From assembly GCA_041398245.1 (NCBI GenBank), contig JAWKVC010000013.1:58881-122880 (forward strand): DNA of 64,000 bases, written 5' to 3'. Positions within the stretch are counted from its first letter, which is position 1; each line of letters opens with the position of its first letter. A model generated the notes under the pieces. It was not told where the DNA came from, made no database searches, and was given only the letters and a program-made list of their open reading frames with translations. This DNA comes from UBA7672 sp041398245. Its GTDB lineage: Bacteria; Pseudomonadota; Alphaproteobacteria; Caulobacterales; Hyphomonadaceae. The position numbers and the translations under genes are program-made. Of the stretch, positions 7,983 to 16,799 are shown one piece after another.

Positions 7983-9092
7983 TCAGCCCTCGTCGCGGTC
8001 ACCCTTCTCGGAGATGTTGCGGCCTTCCCGGTCAGCGGCGCGGCCGCCTTCGAGAATGCCCAGCAGGCCGTGATTGCCCTCATGACAGGCGTATTCGTAG
8101 ACGTTGTCGTCCACACGGTTGAGGCCGACCTCGCCTTTCCACACCTGCGTGTACAGCGCCGGATCATTGACCTCGAACTCGTAGAGGATCTGCGAATCCG
8201 AATAGCGCGTGAAGCGTTCGATCACCTTGCCTGCGGGCGTCAGCAATGCCTGGCTGCCGCCTTCCGGATTCACGTTGATCGTCTCCACCACCAGCGTGTC
8301 GCCTTCCCACCAGCCGATCGAGTCCCCCAGCCACTGGTTGAGCACGGGCGGCTTGTGTTCGGCGTTCAGTGGAATGATGCGCGCGTCGTGCGCCATCTCG
8401 ACAACGATCACGACATGATCGGGCGACTGAATGATCTGATAGTTGTTGTTGTAGAGCACGTTCATCATCGGCGGACCGCCCGTGCCGCCGAAGCCGACGA
8501 TGCAACGCTCGCCCGCGCTGCGCTCTTCCGGATTGTCATAGCCGGTGCCGCGACCCCGCCCGCCGCGCAGCGACGGCATCAGCTTGCGCCCCTGCTCCGA
8601 AACCGGGATCTGCCCGTTCGGCGGGTCAACGATCCAGGACGTGCGCCACGTGCCTTTGACGTTGGCGTAGGTCGAACCCGGATCGATCCAGAACGAGTTG
8701 TAGCCGCGGCCCGAGGCGAGATCCTTTCCATCTAGAAGACCATCGCCGAGATTCTGGTTGTCGTCCGTCGCCTGACGGATGTTGGAAGGATTGGCCGCGC
8801 GCGCCTTCGCCTCTTCCTCGTCGGTCATCACCAGCGATTTCAGATTGGCCGGCCGCGACATGCGCGTGTTGGATGCGTTCGACCACACGCCCTGCAGGTC
8901 CGGCTGGCCGAAGGAGAGGCGCGGCGCAACAAAGCCCGCCGCAACCCGATCGCCCTCGCTGGCCGGTTTCTCGTTGGGCACAAAGACCCGCGCGCCGGTC
9001 TGGGCGGCGGCCTGCGCGGATGCGGCTCCGGCGCTCCCAACGACCAGCGCAACCGCCATCGCGGCCAGCGAAATGTGGCGCAACCTCAACAT
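7983..9092 (-). CDS. Secreted protein, tandem paralogue A
   Basis: 369 residues from the ATG at 9092, which follows GGGAGG; longer upstream frames are Arg/Pro-rich and unlikely. A signal peptide ends near A-S-A-Q-A. The mature protein has motifs shared with the next gene: Q-P-D-L-Q-G-V-W-S-N-A-S-N-T, F-W-I-D-P-G-S, W-R-T-S-W-I-V-D-P-P-N-G, L-Y-N-N-N, D-S-I-G-W-W-E-G-D-T-L-V-V-E-T and Y-E-Y-A-C-H-E-G-N-H-G-L. This family is common in soil and marine bacteria but has no known function that I can name. The Asp/Glu/His-rich C-terminal motif could bind metal or carbohydrate (inference). Confidence 0.85.
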   Translation of the reverse strand: MLRLRHISLAAMAVALVVGSAGAASAQAAAQTGARVFVPNEKPASEGDRVAAGFVAPRLSFGQPDLQGVWSNASNTRMSRPANLKSLVMTDEEEAKARAANPSNIRQATDDNQNLGDGLLDGKDLASGRGYNSFWIDPGSTYANVKGTWRTSWIVDPPNGQIPVSEQGRKLMPSLRGGRGRGTGYDNPEERSAGERCIVGFGGTGGPPMMNVLYNNNYQIIQSPDHVVIVVEMAHDARIIPLNAEHKPPVLNQWLGDSIGWWEGDTLVVETINVNPEGGSQALLTPAGKVIERFTRYSDSQILYEFEVNDPALYTQVWKGEVGLNRVDDNVYEYACHEGNHGLLGILEGGRAADREGRNISEKGDRDEG

Positions 9093-9155
9093 GGACGTAC
9101 CTCCCAGGCATCCTGCCGGCCTGTCGCCGGTCTCGGGCTCATTGGGACGGATTGT

Positions 9156-9223
9156 TGCCGAATCCTGGCGCTGGCCACAAGCGGGGCCGCGCGCGGCCCG
9201 TCCGGCCCTCGCGCCGATTTGAA
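9156..9223 (-). promoter_or_regulatory. Three conserved boxes upstream of paralogue A
   Basis: Written on the plus strand: TGCCGAAT (9156-9163), GCCACAAGCG (9174-9183) and CCCTCGCGCCGATTTGAA (9206-9223). The same boxes, with offsets of 18 and 31-32 bp, lie upstream of paralogue B at 10377-10443. They begin about 64 bp before the start codon. A perfect 16-bp palindrome (GGGCCGCGCGCGGCCC, 9184-9199) sits between the last two boxes here only and may be the terminator of the gene above. Function as promoter or operator is inferred from conservation between the copies. Confidence 0.5.
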
Positions 9224-9247
9224 TCGGGAACCCGCCGTGCGCGAGGA

Positions 9248-10309
9248 TTATTCCTCGCGGTCGCCTTCCTCGCGGATATCGCGGCCCTCGCGGTCGGCCG
9301 TGCGGCCGCCTTCGAGGATGCCGATCAGGCCGTGATTGCCCTCGTGGCAGGCGTATTCGTACATGCCGTCCACGGCATTGAGAGACATCTGGCCCTTCCA
9401 CACCTGCGAGTAGATGCTCGGATCGTGCACCTCGAACTCGTAGAAGACCTGCTTGTCATTGTAGCGGCTGAAGCGCTCGATGATCTTGCCGGCGGGCGAG
9501 AGCTGAACCTGGTTTCCGCCGCGCGTCATGTTGATGGTTTCCACCACCAGCGTGTCGCCTTCCCACCAGCCGATCGAGTCGCCCATCCACGGCGTCAGCT
9601 CCTTCGGCTTGTGCTCGGCGTTCAGCGGAATGATGCGCGCGTCGTGGATCATCTCCGATTCAATCACCACATGGTTGGGCGACTGAATGATGCGCAGGTT
9701 GTTGTTGTAGAGATAGTTGCCGATCGGCGGACCGGACGTGCCGAGAATGATGCAACGCTCGTTGAGGTTGCGCTCTTCCGGGTGATCATAGCCGGTGCCG
9801 AGACGCGGCCCGTAGGGATTGAAGGCGACGCCCTTCTTCACGGGCACCTGACCGTTGGGCGGATCGACGATCCACGACGTGCGCCATGTGCCTTTCACAT
9901 TGGCGTAGCTTGAACCGGGATCGATCCAGAAGGCGTTGTAGCCGCGGCCCGACTTCAGGTCCTTGCCGTCGAGCAGACCATCGGACTGCTTCTGGTTGTC
10001 GTCCGTGGCCTGACGGATGTTCTGCGGGTTGTTGGCCTGCGCACGTTCGTTCTCCTCGTCCGACATCACGAGGTTCTTCACGCTCGGCGGACGGCGCATC
10101 GAGGTGTTCGACGCATTCGACCACACGCCCTGGAGATCCGGCTGGCCGATGGCGAGACGCGGAACCTTATAGCCCGGCTCGACGGTCGGCGCGTTGATGG
10201 CGGCCTGATCCAGCTCAGGCCCGGTTTGCGGTCCGGTCTGCGCCAGCGCCGGCGCGGCGCAGAGAACGGCGGCGGTTGCGGCCAGCAGGGCATGGGAAAG
10301 TCTGATCAT
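9248..10309 (-). CDS. Secreted protein, tandem paralogue B
   Basis: 353 residues from the ATG at 10309, which has GGGAGA at good distance; the ATG at 10318 is directly against that site. A signal peptide ends A-P-A-L-A-Q. It is closely related along its whole length to the gene just downstream (same Q-P-D-L-Q-G-V-W-S-N-A-S-N-T, D-S-I-G-W-W-E-G-D-T and Y-E-Y-A-C-H-E-G-N-H-G-L motifs), so the pair arose by tandem duplication. A third related sequence, frameshifted, lies at 44752-45779. Function unknown; envelope or secreted location is predicted. Confidence 0.85.
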   Translation of the reverse strand: MIRLSHALLAATAAVLCAAPALAQTGPQTGPELDQAAINAPTVEPGYKVPRLAIGQPDLQGVWSNASNTSMRRPPSVKNLVMSDEENERAQANNPQNIRQATDDNQKQSDGLLDGKDLKSGRGYNAFWIDPGSSYANVKGTWRTSWIVDPPNGQVPVKKGVAFNPYGPRLGTGYDHPEERNLNERCIILGTSGPPIGNYLYNNNLRIIQSPNHVVIESEMIHDARIIPLNAEHKPKELTPWMGDSIGWWEGDTLVVETINMTRGGNQVQLSPAGKIIERFSRYNDKQVFYEFEVHDPSIYSQVWKGQMSLNAVDGMYEYACHEGNHGLIGILEGGRTADREGRDIREEGDREE

Positions 10310-10376
10310 GGCGGTCATTCTCCCGAGGGCGGCGAGTCGATGCAGCGCCTGCCTGTAATTGTTCTTACGCAATCCA

Positions 10377-10443
10377 TGCCGAATTCGCCGGGGCGCCACA
10401 AGCGCCGGCGGCGCCGCAGCGCTTTCCCTCGCGCCGAATTGAA
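10377..10443 (-). promoter_or_regulatory. Three conserved boxes upstream of paralogue B
   Basis: TGCCGAAT (10377-10384), GCCACAAGCG (10395-10404) and CCCTCGCGCCGAATTGAA (10426-10443) on the plus strand repeat the set found before paralogue A. The DNA between boxes differs, while the spacing is kept to within one base. The nearest box is 68 bp upstream of the start codon. Confidence 0.5.
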
Positions 10444-10464
10444 GCCAACCGCGAGGGGTCTGGA

Positions 10465-11130
10465 TCAGCTCTTGCCGTCGAGGACAGCCTGGATCAGGGC
10501 GATTGCCTCCGGCGCGTCCCACTCGGCTGGCACTGTCAGGCGGGCGACTTCCTTGCCCGTCTTGTCGTAGATCAGGGTCGCCGGCAGGGCTCCGGTCTGG
10601 GCGTCGGACTGCAGCATCAGGTCGCCGTCAAAGAAGAACGGCAGGTCGGTTCCGACCAGCTGGCGGAACCTCGCCAGCGTCGATTCCAGCGTCACATCCT
10701 TGCCGAAGCCATAGGCGACCGGAACCACCGCGACGTCCCTGCCCGCGAAAGCCTTCTGCAGGCGCGCGAGGCTCGGCATCTCCTTCACGCACGGCCCGCA
10801 CCATTCTGCCCAGATATTGTAGACCAGCACCTTGCCCTTGAACTCGGCGAAGGTGTGTTTTTCGCCCGTCTCATCGACGAAGGGCGAGGTCGGCGCGTCC
10901 AGATCGATATCGAGGTCGAGGCACTGCAGCGGACCCGTGCGATACTCCGCCAAAGCCGATGTCGTCGCCGGGGGCACGTAGGCGTCGCTGGGGCAGCGCG
11001 CAGCGACGACGACCGTTTCGGGCGCCGCCGCCTCCGGAGCGGTCGCTTCCGCCGTCGGCGTTTCTGCCGGTTGGCAGGCGACGGCAAAGAGTGCGAGAAG
11101 CGCGGCCAAAGAGGCGGGTTTGAGCGTCAT
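10465..11130 (-). CDS. TlpA-like thioredoxin-fold lipoprotein
   Basis: 221 residues from the ATG at 11130. The N-terminus M-T-L-K-P-A-S-L-A-A-L-L-A-L-F-A-V-A-C-Q is a lipoprotein signal with Cys at residue 19. After an Ala/Thr/Pro/Glu linker, the thioredoxin fold carries W-A-E-W-C-G-P-C-V-K-E-M-P-S-L with the redox C-x-x-C, and G-A-L-P-A-T-L-I-Y-D with the cis-proline. Likely a periplasm-facing thiol-disulfide reductase. Its start codon overlaps the divergent argH start, so its leader lies inside argH. An extended in-frame ATG at 11211 is less likely because it spoils the signal sequence. Confidence 0.88.
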   Translation of the reverse strand: MTLKPASLAALLALFAVACQPAETPTAEATAPEAAAPETVVVAARCPSDAYVPPATTSALAEYRTGPLQCLDLDIDLDAPTSPFVDETGEKHTFAEFKGKVLVYNIWAEWCGPCVKEMPSLARLQKAFAGRDVAVVPVAYGFGKDVTLESTLARFRQLVGTDLPFFFDGDLMLQSDAQTGALPATLIYDKTGKEVARLTVPAEWDAPEAIALIQAVLDGKS

Positions 11131-12553
11131 GTCCAAGAATCCCGAAAGCAATTCGCCCGTGGGCGCGAACCCACAAAGCAACACGATGTGGGGCGGCCGG
11201 TTCTCGGCCATGCCCGATCAGGTCATGGAGGCGATAAACGCCTCGATAGACGTGGACAAGCGTCTGGCTGAGCAGGATATCGCCGGATCGAAGGCCCATG
11301 CCGCCATGCTGGCGAAGACAGGCGTGATCACGCCCGCCGACGAAGCCGCCATCCAGACAGGGCTGGATCAGGTCCTCTCCGAGATCCGCGTGGGAAAATT
11401 CCAGTTTTCCAAGGCGCTGGAGGACATCCACCTCAATGTCGAGTCGCGCCTCAAGGAGATCATCGGCGAGGCGGCTGGCCGCTTGCACACGGCGAGATCG
11501 CGCAATGATCAGGTTGCGCTCGATTTCCGGCTCTGGGTCAAATCCGCGTGTGAGACCCGCCGCGACCAGCTGACCGCGCTGATGAAGGCCCTGCTGGAGC
11601 AGGCGGAGAGGCACGCGGACACCGTGATGCCCGGCTTCACGCACCTGCAGACGGCCCAGCCCGTCACGTTCGGCCATCACCTGATGGCCTATGTGGAGAT
11701 GTTCGATCGCGATCGCGGGCGTTTTGCTGACGCCATCGCGCGCATGAACGAGTCGCCGCTCGGCGCCGCCGCCCTCGCCGGCACCGGTTTCCCGATCGAT
11801 CGCCACATGACCGCGAAGGCGCTCGGCTTCGACAGGCCGATGGCCAACTCGCTCGACGCCGTCTCCGCGCGCGACTTCGCGCTGGAGGCGCTGTCCAGCG
11901 TTGCGATCTGCGCGCAGCACCTCTCGCGCCTCGCCGAGGAGATCGTGATCTGGTCTTCGGCGCAGTTCGGCTTCGTGTGCATGTCGGATGCCTGGTCGAC
12001 AGGCTCCAGCATCATGCCGCAGAAGCGCAATCCGGACGCCGCCGAACTCGTGCGCGCCAAATCCGGCCGGGCCGTGGGCTCGCTGGTGCAGCTTCTGACG
12101 ATCATGAAAGGCCTGCCGCTCGCCTACTCGAAGGACATGCAGGACGACAAGCTGACGACATTCGAGGCGTTCGACTCGCTCGACCTCTCGCTGCAGGCGA
12201 TGACCGGCATGATCGCCACCATGACCCCGAATGTGGAGCGCATGCGCGTCTCCGCCTCGTCGGGCTTCTCGACCGCGACCGACCTTGCCGATTGGCTGGT
12301 GCGCGAACTCAACATCCCCTTCCGCGAGGCGCACCACATCACGGGCGCAGCGGTAAAGGCGGCCGAGACGCAAGGCGTCGCCCTGCCCGATCTGCCGCTG
12401 GGCGTCCTGCAGAAGCTGGAGCCGCGCATCACCGACAAGGTGTTCGCCGTGCTGACCGTCGACGCCTCCGTCGCCTCACGCCAGAGCTATGGCGGCACGG
12501 CCCCCGCCCGCGTGCGTGAGCAGGTCGCGGTGTGGAAGGCGAAGCTGGGCTAG
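11129..12553 (+). CDS. argH: Argininosuccinate lyase
   Basis: 474 residues from ATG 11129; an in-frame TTG at 11120 has better spacing to AGAGG and would add M-S-V. The protein has the fumarase/lyase superfamily signature G-S-S-I-M-P-Q-K-R-N-P-D (catalytic Ser loop), the early motif M-W-G-G-R-F, and T-A-R-S-R-N-D-Q, normal for ArgH and of full length. It splits argininosuccinate into arginine and fumarate in the cytoplasm. It overlaps the serine hydrolase gene by 4 bp tail to tail. Confidence 0.97.
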   Translation: MSKNPESNSPVGANPQSNTMWGGRFSAMPDQVMEAINASIDVDKRLAEQDIAGSKAHAAMLAKTGVITPADEAAIQTGLDQVLSEIRVGKFQFSKALEDIHLNVESRLKEIIGEAAGRLHTARSRNDQVALDFRLWVKSACETRRDQLTALMKALLEQAERHADTVMPGFTHLQTAQPVTFGHHLMAYVEMFDRDRGRFADAIARMNESPLGAAALAGTGFPIDRHMTAKALGFDRPMANSLDAVSARDFALEALSSVAICAQHLSRLAEEIVIWSSAQFGFVCMSDAWSTGSSIMPQKRNPDAAELVRAKSGRAVGSLVQLLTIMKGLPLAYSKDMQDDKLTTFEAFDSLDLSLQAMTGMIATMTPNVERMRVSASSGFSTATDLADWLVRELNIPFREAHHITGAAVKAAETQGVALPDLPLGVLQKLEPRITDKVFAVLTVDASVASRQSYGGTAPARVREQVAVWKAKLG

Positions 12554-13785
12554 TCGCCCGCACTGATCTCGAATGCGGTTGCGGCGTCCGGATGAGCCTT
12601 GATGATCGCCTCGAAGAGCGCGGCGATCTGATCCTCGGCCACTTCGGGTGATCCCTCGACCGCGCGTTTCATCTGGGCGGCGTCGCTCACGCCGCCAACC
12701 GTGGCGACCTGATGGGCGATGACAAGATCCAGCGACGGAAATACACCAAGCACATGGCCGCGATTGCCTGTGGCGAAGTATGATGGCGCTCGCGTGTGGA
12801 GCGTCGAGAAGCGGCGCGCGCCCGGCCTGTCGATCTGCCAGAGGTATCCATACTCGCCGAAGCCCGTTGGCCTGAGCCTGACTGGCCAGCCCTTGTTGGT
12901 GTCGGGCCCGACAATGCTCGCCAGCACCCAGTCGCGGGGCACGATCTGCTGTCCGCCCCATTGGCCGCAATTGAGATACAGCAGCCCATAGCGCGCCAGA
13001 TCGCGCGTCGAGATATCGAACACATAGGCCCGGTGTCGGGACACGTTGCCGAACCGCTTCTCGGCCATCTGGTCTGCGGTCGTGTAGGCGACGTCGCCCG
13101 GATGGAAATCCTGCATGCCGGTCGGCGCGGCGATCCGTCTGGCGAAGAGCGGACCGATTTCCTCGCCCGCGACCTGCTCCACGATTGTGCCAAGCGCGTT
13201 GAAATCCCAGTTGTTGTAGATCCAGGTGGCGCCGTGCGGATAGACGTCGGCGCCGGCGGCAAGTTCGTCCGCAGCCATCTGCTCCCGCAGCTTCTTCCAG
13301 CCGCCAACCTCATAGAGCGCTGAATGGAAAATCCCTGATCGCGACATCAGGAGGTCCCGAACTGTCGCCTGCTTTTCGGCCTCGGTAAGAGGCGGAGAGA
13401 CATCATCGATGCCCAGCTCCGCCAGCGTCTGGTCCAGACCGACGCGGCCCTCGCCCACCAGCTGCCCAACCAGCGAATTCAGCAAGGCCTTGCGAACGGA
13501 CTGGGCCGTGTAACGCGCCGCGACATCGCCCCAAGCCGCCACAAGCTTTCCGCGGTGGATCACCATCACGGCGGCCGAGTCCTGCCCCTCGAACGCCGCC
13601 CGGGCGCGCGCCAGCGCGTCCAGATCCCATCCGGACTGTTCCGGATTCGCCGCGCCCCAATCGGCTACCGGAAACGTGTCGACATGGCCACAGGCCGGCC
13701 ATACCATAGGGGTCTCGGCCGGCGCGCCCGCGCATGCGGAAAGACCCAGAATTCCGGCAAGGACCGGGACAAGAACTCCGCGCAT
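12550..13785 (-). CDS. Serine hydrolase, beta-lactamase/class C family, lipoprotein
   Basis: 411 residues from the ATG at 13785 (GGGAG upstream; the ATG at 13797 overlaps that site). The signal ends L-G-L-S-A-C-A, a lipobox. The catalytic S-x-x-K is S-V-R-K, following Y-T-A-Q; the Y-x-N element appears as Y-N-N-W-D. Typical neighbours of the motif (L-L-M-S-R-S-G-I-F) are present. Members of this family include esterases and D-aminopeptidases; beta-lactamase activity is not implied. Two GANTC sites lie within 40 bp upstream of the start. Confidence 0.88.
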   Translation of the reverse strand: MRGVLVPVLAGILGLSACAGAPAETPMVWPACGHVDTFPVADWGAANPEQSGWDLDALARARAAFEGQDSAAVMVIHRGKLVAAWGDVAARYTAQSVRKALLNSLVGQLVGEGRVGLDQTLAELGIDDVSPPLTEAEKQATVRDLLMSRSGIFHSALYEVGGWKKLREQMAADELAAGADVYPHGATWIYNNWDFNALGTIVEQVAGEEIGPLFARRIAAPTGMQDFHPGDVAYTTADQMAEKRFGNVSRHRAYVFDISTRDLARYGLLYLNCGQWGGQQIVPRDWVLASIVGPDTNKGWPVRLRPTGFGEYGYLWQIDRPGARRFSTLHTRAPSYFATGNRGHVLGVFPSLDLVIAHQVATVGGVSDAAQMKRAVEGSPEVAEDQIAALFEAIIKAHPDAATAFEISAGD

Positions 13786-13860
13786 CGCAGCTCCCATAGA
13801 CTCAGGATGAGGCCTGGAATCTGGACCCGTGGCCGGAACCCCGGCAGCTGCAATCTCCGC

Positions 13861-14907
13861 CTAAACCTGTCCAGAATCGCTGTCTGGACATGGTTTTCCG
13901 GCCTTGTTCGTGCGCCAGGCCGCCGGCGTCATCCCGACCTGCTCCCGGAAGGCCGCATAGAAAGCCGACCGCGACCCGAACCCGGCCAGAAGCCCGATGG
14001 CCTCCATCGATGTTCGCGCCTCGGCGGGATCGGCCATCAGCCGCTGCGCCTCCTCGACACGCCGGCGCTGGAGGTAGGCCGTGAGGTTCATTCCCCGGGT
14101 GGCCTCCAGCGCTTCTCCCAGCCGGGCGGTTGCGACGCCCAGGTCGACCGCGGCGCCCGCAGCGGTCAGGCCCGGATCGCGGAGCCCGCCGGAATCCAGC
14201 AGTGCGTCAAAGGCGTCCGCCAGCTCATCCATTTTAGGCGTCCGGACCGGCCGTCCTTCGACAACCACATCCAGCGTGCGCGCACCCGAATAGATCAGCG
14301 CCGCGCCAATGGTGAAGCAAAGCGCAGCCGATAGCGGTACGATGTTGCGCAACACGTCGGCCTGCGGCCAGGCCATGCGGACGAGCTGCGCCAGATGAAT
14401 CGCGCCGAGTGCGCAAACGACCGCGATGGCGATCCTGCGCGCATCTTTCGCCCGCCGGCCCGACGGGCGCGAACGCACCACGATGACAGCGGCGCCGAGG
14501 GTATAACCCATCTGCACGAGCACCAGTCGCTCAGCTTTGAAATGATCGAGCGTCAGGCCGGGCGCGATGGCGCCCAGCGCCAGAAACAGCGCCAGCGGAG
14601 CGAACAGGATAACGCTGGCTCCTTGAAGCCCGAGCATCCGCCGAACGAACAACACAAGCAGCGGCCCCGACGCCAGCGTCAGCGAGCCCTCGATCAGGGC
14701 GGATGCGGCAGCGTTCGACAGGAGGCCTGAATGATCCAGCGTGATGACAATCATCGCCATCGCGCCGACGGCCAGCAAGGCTGCGCCATAGAAGCCGGTG
14801 GACTGCTTCAGGACGGCCGACCTCTGGGCCAGCGCGCCGGCAAGCACGAGCGCGTTGGCGGATGACGCCAGCGGCAGGACGACGGCAAGAAGCAAGGCCC
14901 ATGTCAT
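13861..14907 (-). CDS. Membrane-anchored AraC-family transcriptional regulator
   Basis: 348 residues. The first 210 are strongly hydrophobic with about seven predicted membrane helices. The last 120 form an AraC helix-turn-helix domain: A-A-V-D-L-G-V-A-T-A-R-L-G-E-A-L-E then the second motif A-I-G-L-L-A-G-F-G-S-R-S-A-F-Y-A-A-F-R-E-Q-V-G-M-T-P. This layout belongs to sensor-regulators that read a signal in the membrane. It is divergent from the cytochrome b561 gene, its most likely target. Confidence 0.88.
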   Translation of the reverse strand: MTWALLLAVVLPLASSANALVLAGALAQRSAVLKQSTGFYGAALLAVGAMAMIVITLDHSGLLSNAAASALIEGSLTLASGPLLVLFVRRMLGLQGASVILFAPLALFLALGAIAPGLTLDHFKAERLVLVQMGYTLGAAVIVVRSRPSGRRAKDARRIAIAVVCALGAIHLAQLVRMAWPQADVLRNIVPLSAALCFTIGAALIYSGARTLDVVVEGRPVRTPKMDELADAFDALLDSGGLRDPGLTAAGAAVDLGVATARLGEALEATRGMNLTAYLQRRRVEEAQRLMADPAEARTSMEAIGLLAGFGSRSAFYAAFREQVGMTPAAWRTNKAGKPCPDSDSGQV

Positions 14908-15118
14908 GGCTGCACTATCGCCGTTCTCCTCGCCTCAGTACAGATTGTGCCGCGCATTCCTGCCGAGCAACGTACGGATCGCATCGGCGCCATATGCGTC
15001 CGCATCTGATTTGCATCAGCAAGATTATCATACCGTCGGACGCGCCCACCGCCTTGACGCCCGTCAACGCTGACGGGCGGCGTCTCGTATTGATCGAAAC
15101 TCGTTTCAGGAGTTTTCG

Positions 15119-15673
15119 ATGAGCGACACGCCGGCGCGACAGCGCTACCCCAACTCGGCCATCCTTCTGCACTGGCTCGTTTTGTTGCTGGTGGTTGCGG
15201 CTTATGCCTGCATCCTGCTTCGCGTGAACTATGAGCGCGGCAGCGACATCCGCGAAGGCTTGAAGGCATGGCATTTCACGCTCGGCCTGAGCGTGCTCGC
15301 CGCGACCTTCCTGCGCGCAGGCCTGCGGGCTTTCATCTGGAAAACGCCGCCGATCACACCCGAGCCGCCCCGCGCGCTTCACCTGCTGTCGATCGCCGCG
15401 CATCTTGCGATCTATGTCTGGCTGATCGCCATGCCGGTCGCCGGATGGATTATTCTCAGCGCTGAAGGCGATCCGATTCCGTTCTGGGGCATCAATTTGC
15501 CGCCGCTGACCGGCGTCGACAAAAGCCTGGCTGGACAGGTGGAGGACCTGCACGAGCTGGGCGGAACGATCGGGTACTTTCTGCTCGGGTTGCATGCCGC
15601 CGCAGCGCTGTTCCATCACTATGTGATGAAAGACACCACGCTCGCGCGAATGTTGCCCAAGCGCGGCCGATGA
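15119..15673 (+). CDS. Cytochrome b561 family membrane protein
   Basis: 184 residues with four predicted membrane helices and histidines placed as haem ligands: I-L-L-H-W-L-V, A-W-H-F-T-L-G-L, A-A-H-L-A-I-Y and L-H-A-A-A-A-L-F-H-H-Y. This matches bacterial di-haem cytochrome b561 (CybB) proteins, which pass electrons from quinol, for example to oxygen or superoxide. AGGAG precedes the ATG. It is divergent from the AraC-type regulator across 211 bp. Confidence 0.9.
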   Translation: MSDTPARQRYPNSAILLHWLVLLLVVAAYACILLRVNYERGSDIREGLKAWHFTLGLSVLAATFLRAGLRAFIWKTPPITPEPPRALHLLSIAAHLAIYVWLIAMPVAGWIILSAEGDPIPFWGINLPPLTGVDKSLAGQVEDLHELGGTIGYFLLGLHAAAALFHHYVMKDTTLARMLPKRGR

Positions 15674-15933
15674 GCCGTGCAAGCAGTGGGCTAGCTGCGG
15701 GGGCGCCGTTCCGCGCCGCCGTCCACGTCCCGCGGCGCAGACTTGCCTCGCTTGCGGTTCGCTGCGCACAATGCCCGGTGAAGGAGACCCGGCCTTGATT
15801 GTCGTGGCGATCATGTCCTGCCTGCGGGGCAATCTGTCCGGCCGCTGGCGCGCGGCGCGCTAACGCGCCCGGTTCTCCGCGCCGTTGCGGCGAACCCATC
15901 CAATTTCCTTCACCAGCCAACTGGACAGACATC

Positions 15934-16422
15934 ATGTCATTCCTGATCCGCGCCTGTGCGCCGGCAGACCTGCCGGCGCTTCACACCATCCGCGCCGCAG
16001 CCTTCGCACCCGTGTTCGCCTCCTTCCGGTCCATTGTCGGGCCGGAGATCGCCGCGCTCGGCCTTGTCACCGCCGAGCAGGAGCAGGCCAACCTGCTCGA
16101 CTCAATTGCGCAGCCCGACAGTGGTTACGTCATCGCCGTCGCCGAGATCGCCGGCGCTCCCGCCGGCTTCGTTTCGTGGAAGACAGATCCCGCCACGAAG
16201 ATCGGCGAGATCACGCTCAACGCCGTGCATCCCGATCATGGCGGACAGGGGCTGGGCACGGCGCTCTACCAACACGCTCTCGCGGCGCTGAAGGCGGCCG
16301 GCATGCAACTCGCCACCGTCGGAACCGGCGGCGATCCCAGCCATGCGCCTGCCCGGCGCGCCTACGCGAAAGTCGGCTTCGCCGTGCATATTCCGTCGAT
16401 CTACATGTACGCGAAACTGTAG
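15934..16422 (+). CDS. GNAT family N-acetyltransferase
   Basis: 162 residues. The acetyl-CoA loop appears as V-H-P-D-H-G-G-Q-G-L-G-T-A-L-Y, close to the GNAT Q/R-x-x-G-x-G/A signature, followed by A-R-R-A-Y-A-K-V-G-F near the end. The substrate is unknown. The 260 bp before it (15674-15933) holds no gene I can support; only short, badly scored frames and GC-rich palindromic bits occur. Confidence 0.88.
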   Translation: MSFLIRACAPADLPALHTIRAAAFAPVFASFRSIVGPEIAALGLVTAEQEQANLLDSIAQPDSGYVIAVAEIAGAPAGFVSWKTDPATKIGEITLNAVHPDHGGQGLGTALYQHALAALKAAGMQLATVGTGGDPSHAPARRAYAKVGFAVHIPSIYMYAKL

Positions 16423-16443
16423 CGTTACAGCGGGGTCACGCTC

Positions 16444-16746
16444 ATGAGCTTGACCCTGCCCCGCGCGCGGCGGATTGTGCGCGCCATGCGTACAGTCCTT
16501 GTTCTTGTGCTTTCCGTGACAGCGCTCGCCGGGTGTGGCCTGCGGGGCGATCTCGTACGGCCGATGCCGCTGTGGGGCGACCCGCCGCTGGACGGCCCGG
16601 ATGATCCGCGCGTGATCCAGGCGGCCGAAGACGCCAAGAAGGCCGAGGAGGAGCGCCAGGCCGAAGAGCGTCGCGCAGCTGACGCCGCCCGCCGCGAGCA
16701 GATGCAGAACGCAACGAATCCCGGCACCGATACGCCGCCGCAATAA
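16444..16746 (+). CDS. lptM: LptM-like small lipoprotein
   Basis: 100 residues from ATG 16444 (an internal ATG at 16486 is also possible). The lipobox L-A-G-C is followed directly by G-L-R-G-D-L-V-R-P, matching the short conserved segment of LptM (YifL), which helps LptD mature in the outer membrane. The C-terminal half is a charged Ala/Glu/Arg helix (K-K-A-E-E-E-R-Q-A-E-E-R-R-A). Such a gene between argH and lysA is usual in alphaproteobacteria. Confidence 0.75.
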   Translation: MSLTLPRARRIVRAMRTVLVLVLSVTALAGCGLRGDLVRPMPLWGDPPLDGPDDPRVIQAAEDAKKAEEERQAEERRAADAARREQMQNATNPGTDTPPQ

Positions 16747-16799
16747 CCGGCTCGCCCGATCTCCTCAGACGGGGGCCGACACCCAGGGAGAGCTGCCCC

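Noticed and set aside
8626..9111. Out-of-frame minus-strand open frame within paralogue A
   Set aside because: It is a shadow of the secreted protein; motifs appear only in the chosen frame.
10871..12373. Minus-strand open frame of 500 codons opposite argH
   Set aside because: ArgH on the plus strand is unmistakable and the antisense product has the composition of a shadow frame.
15674..15933. Possible small gene of about 44 codons after cytochrome b561
   Set aside because: No ribosome site, Arg/Ala composition and no likeness to any protein I know.
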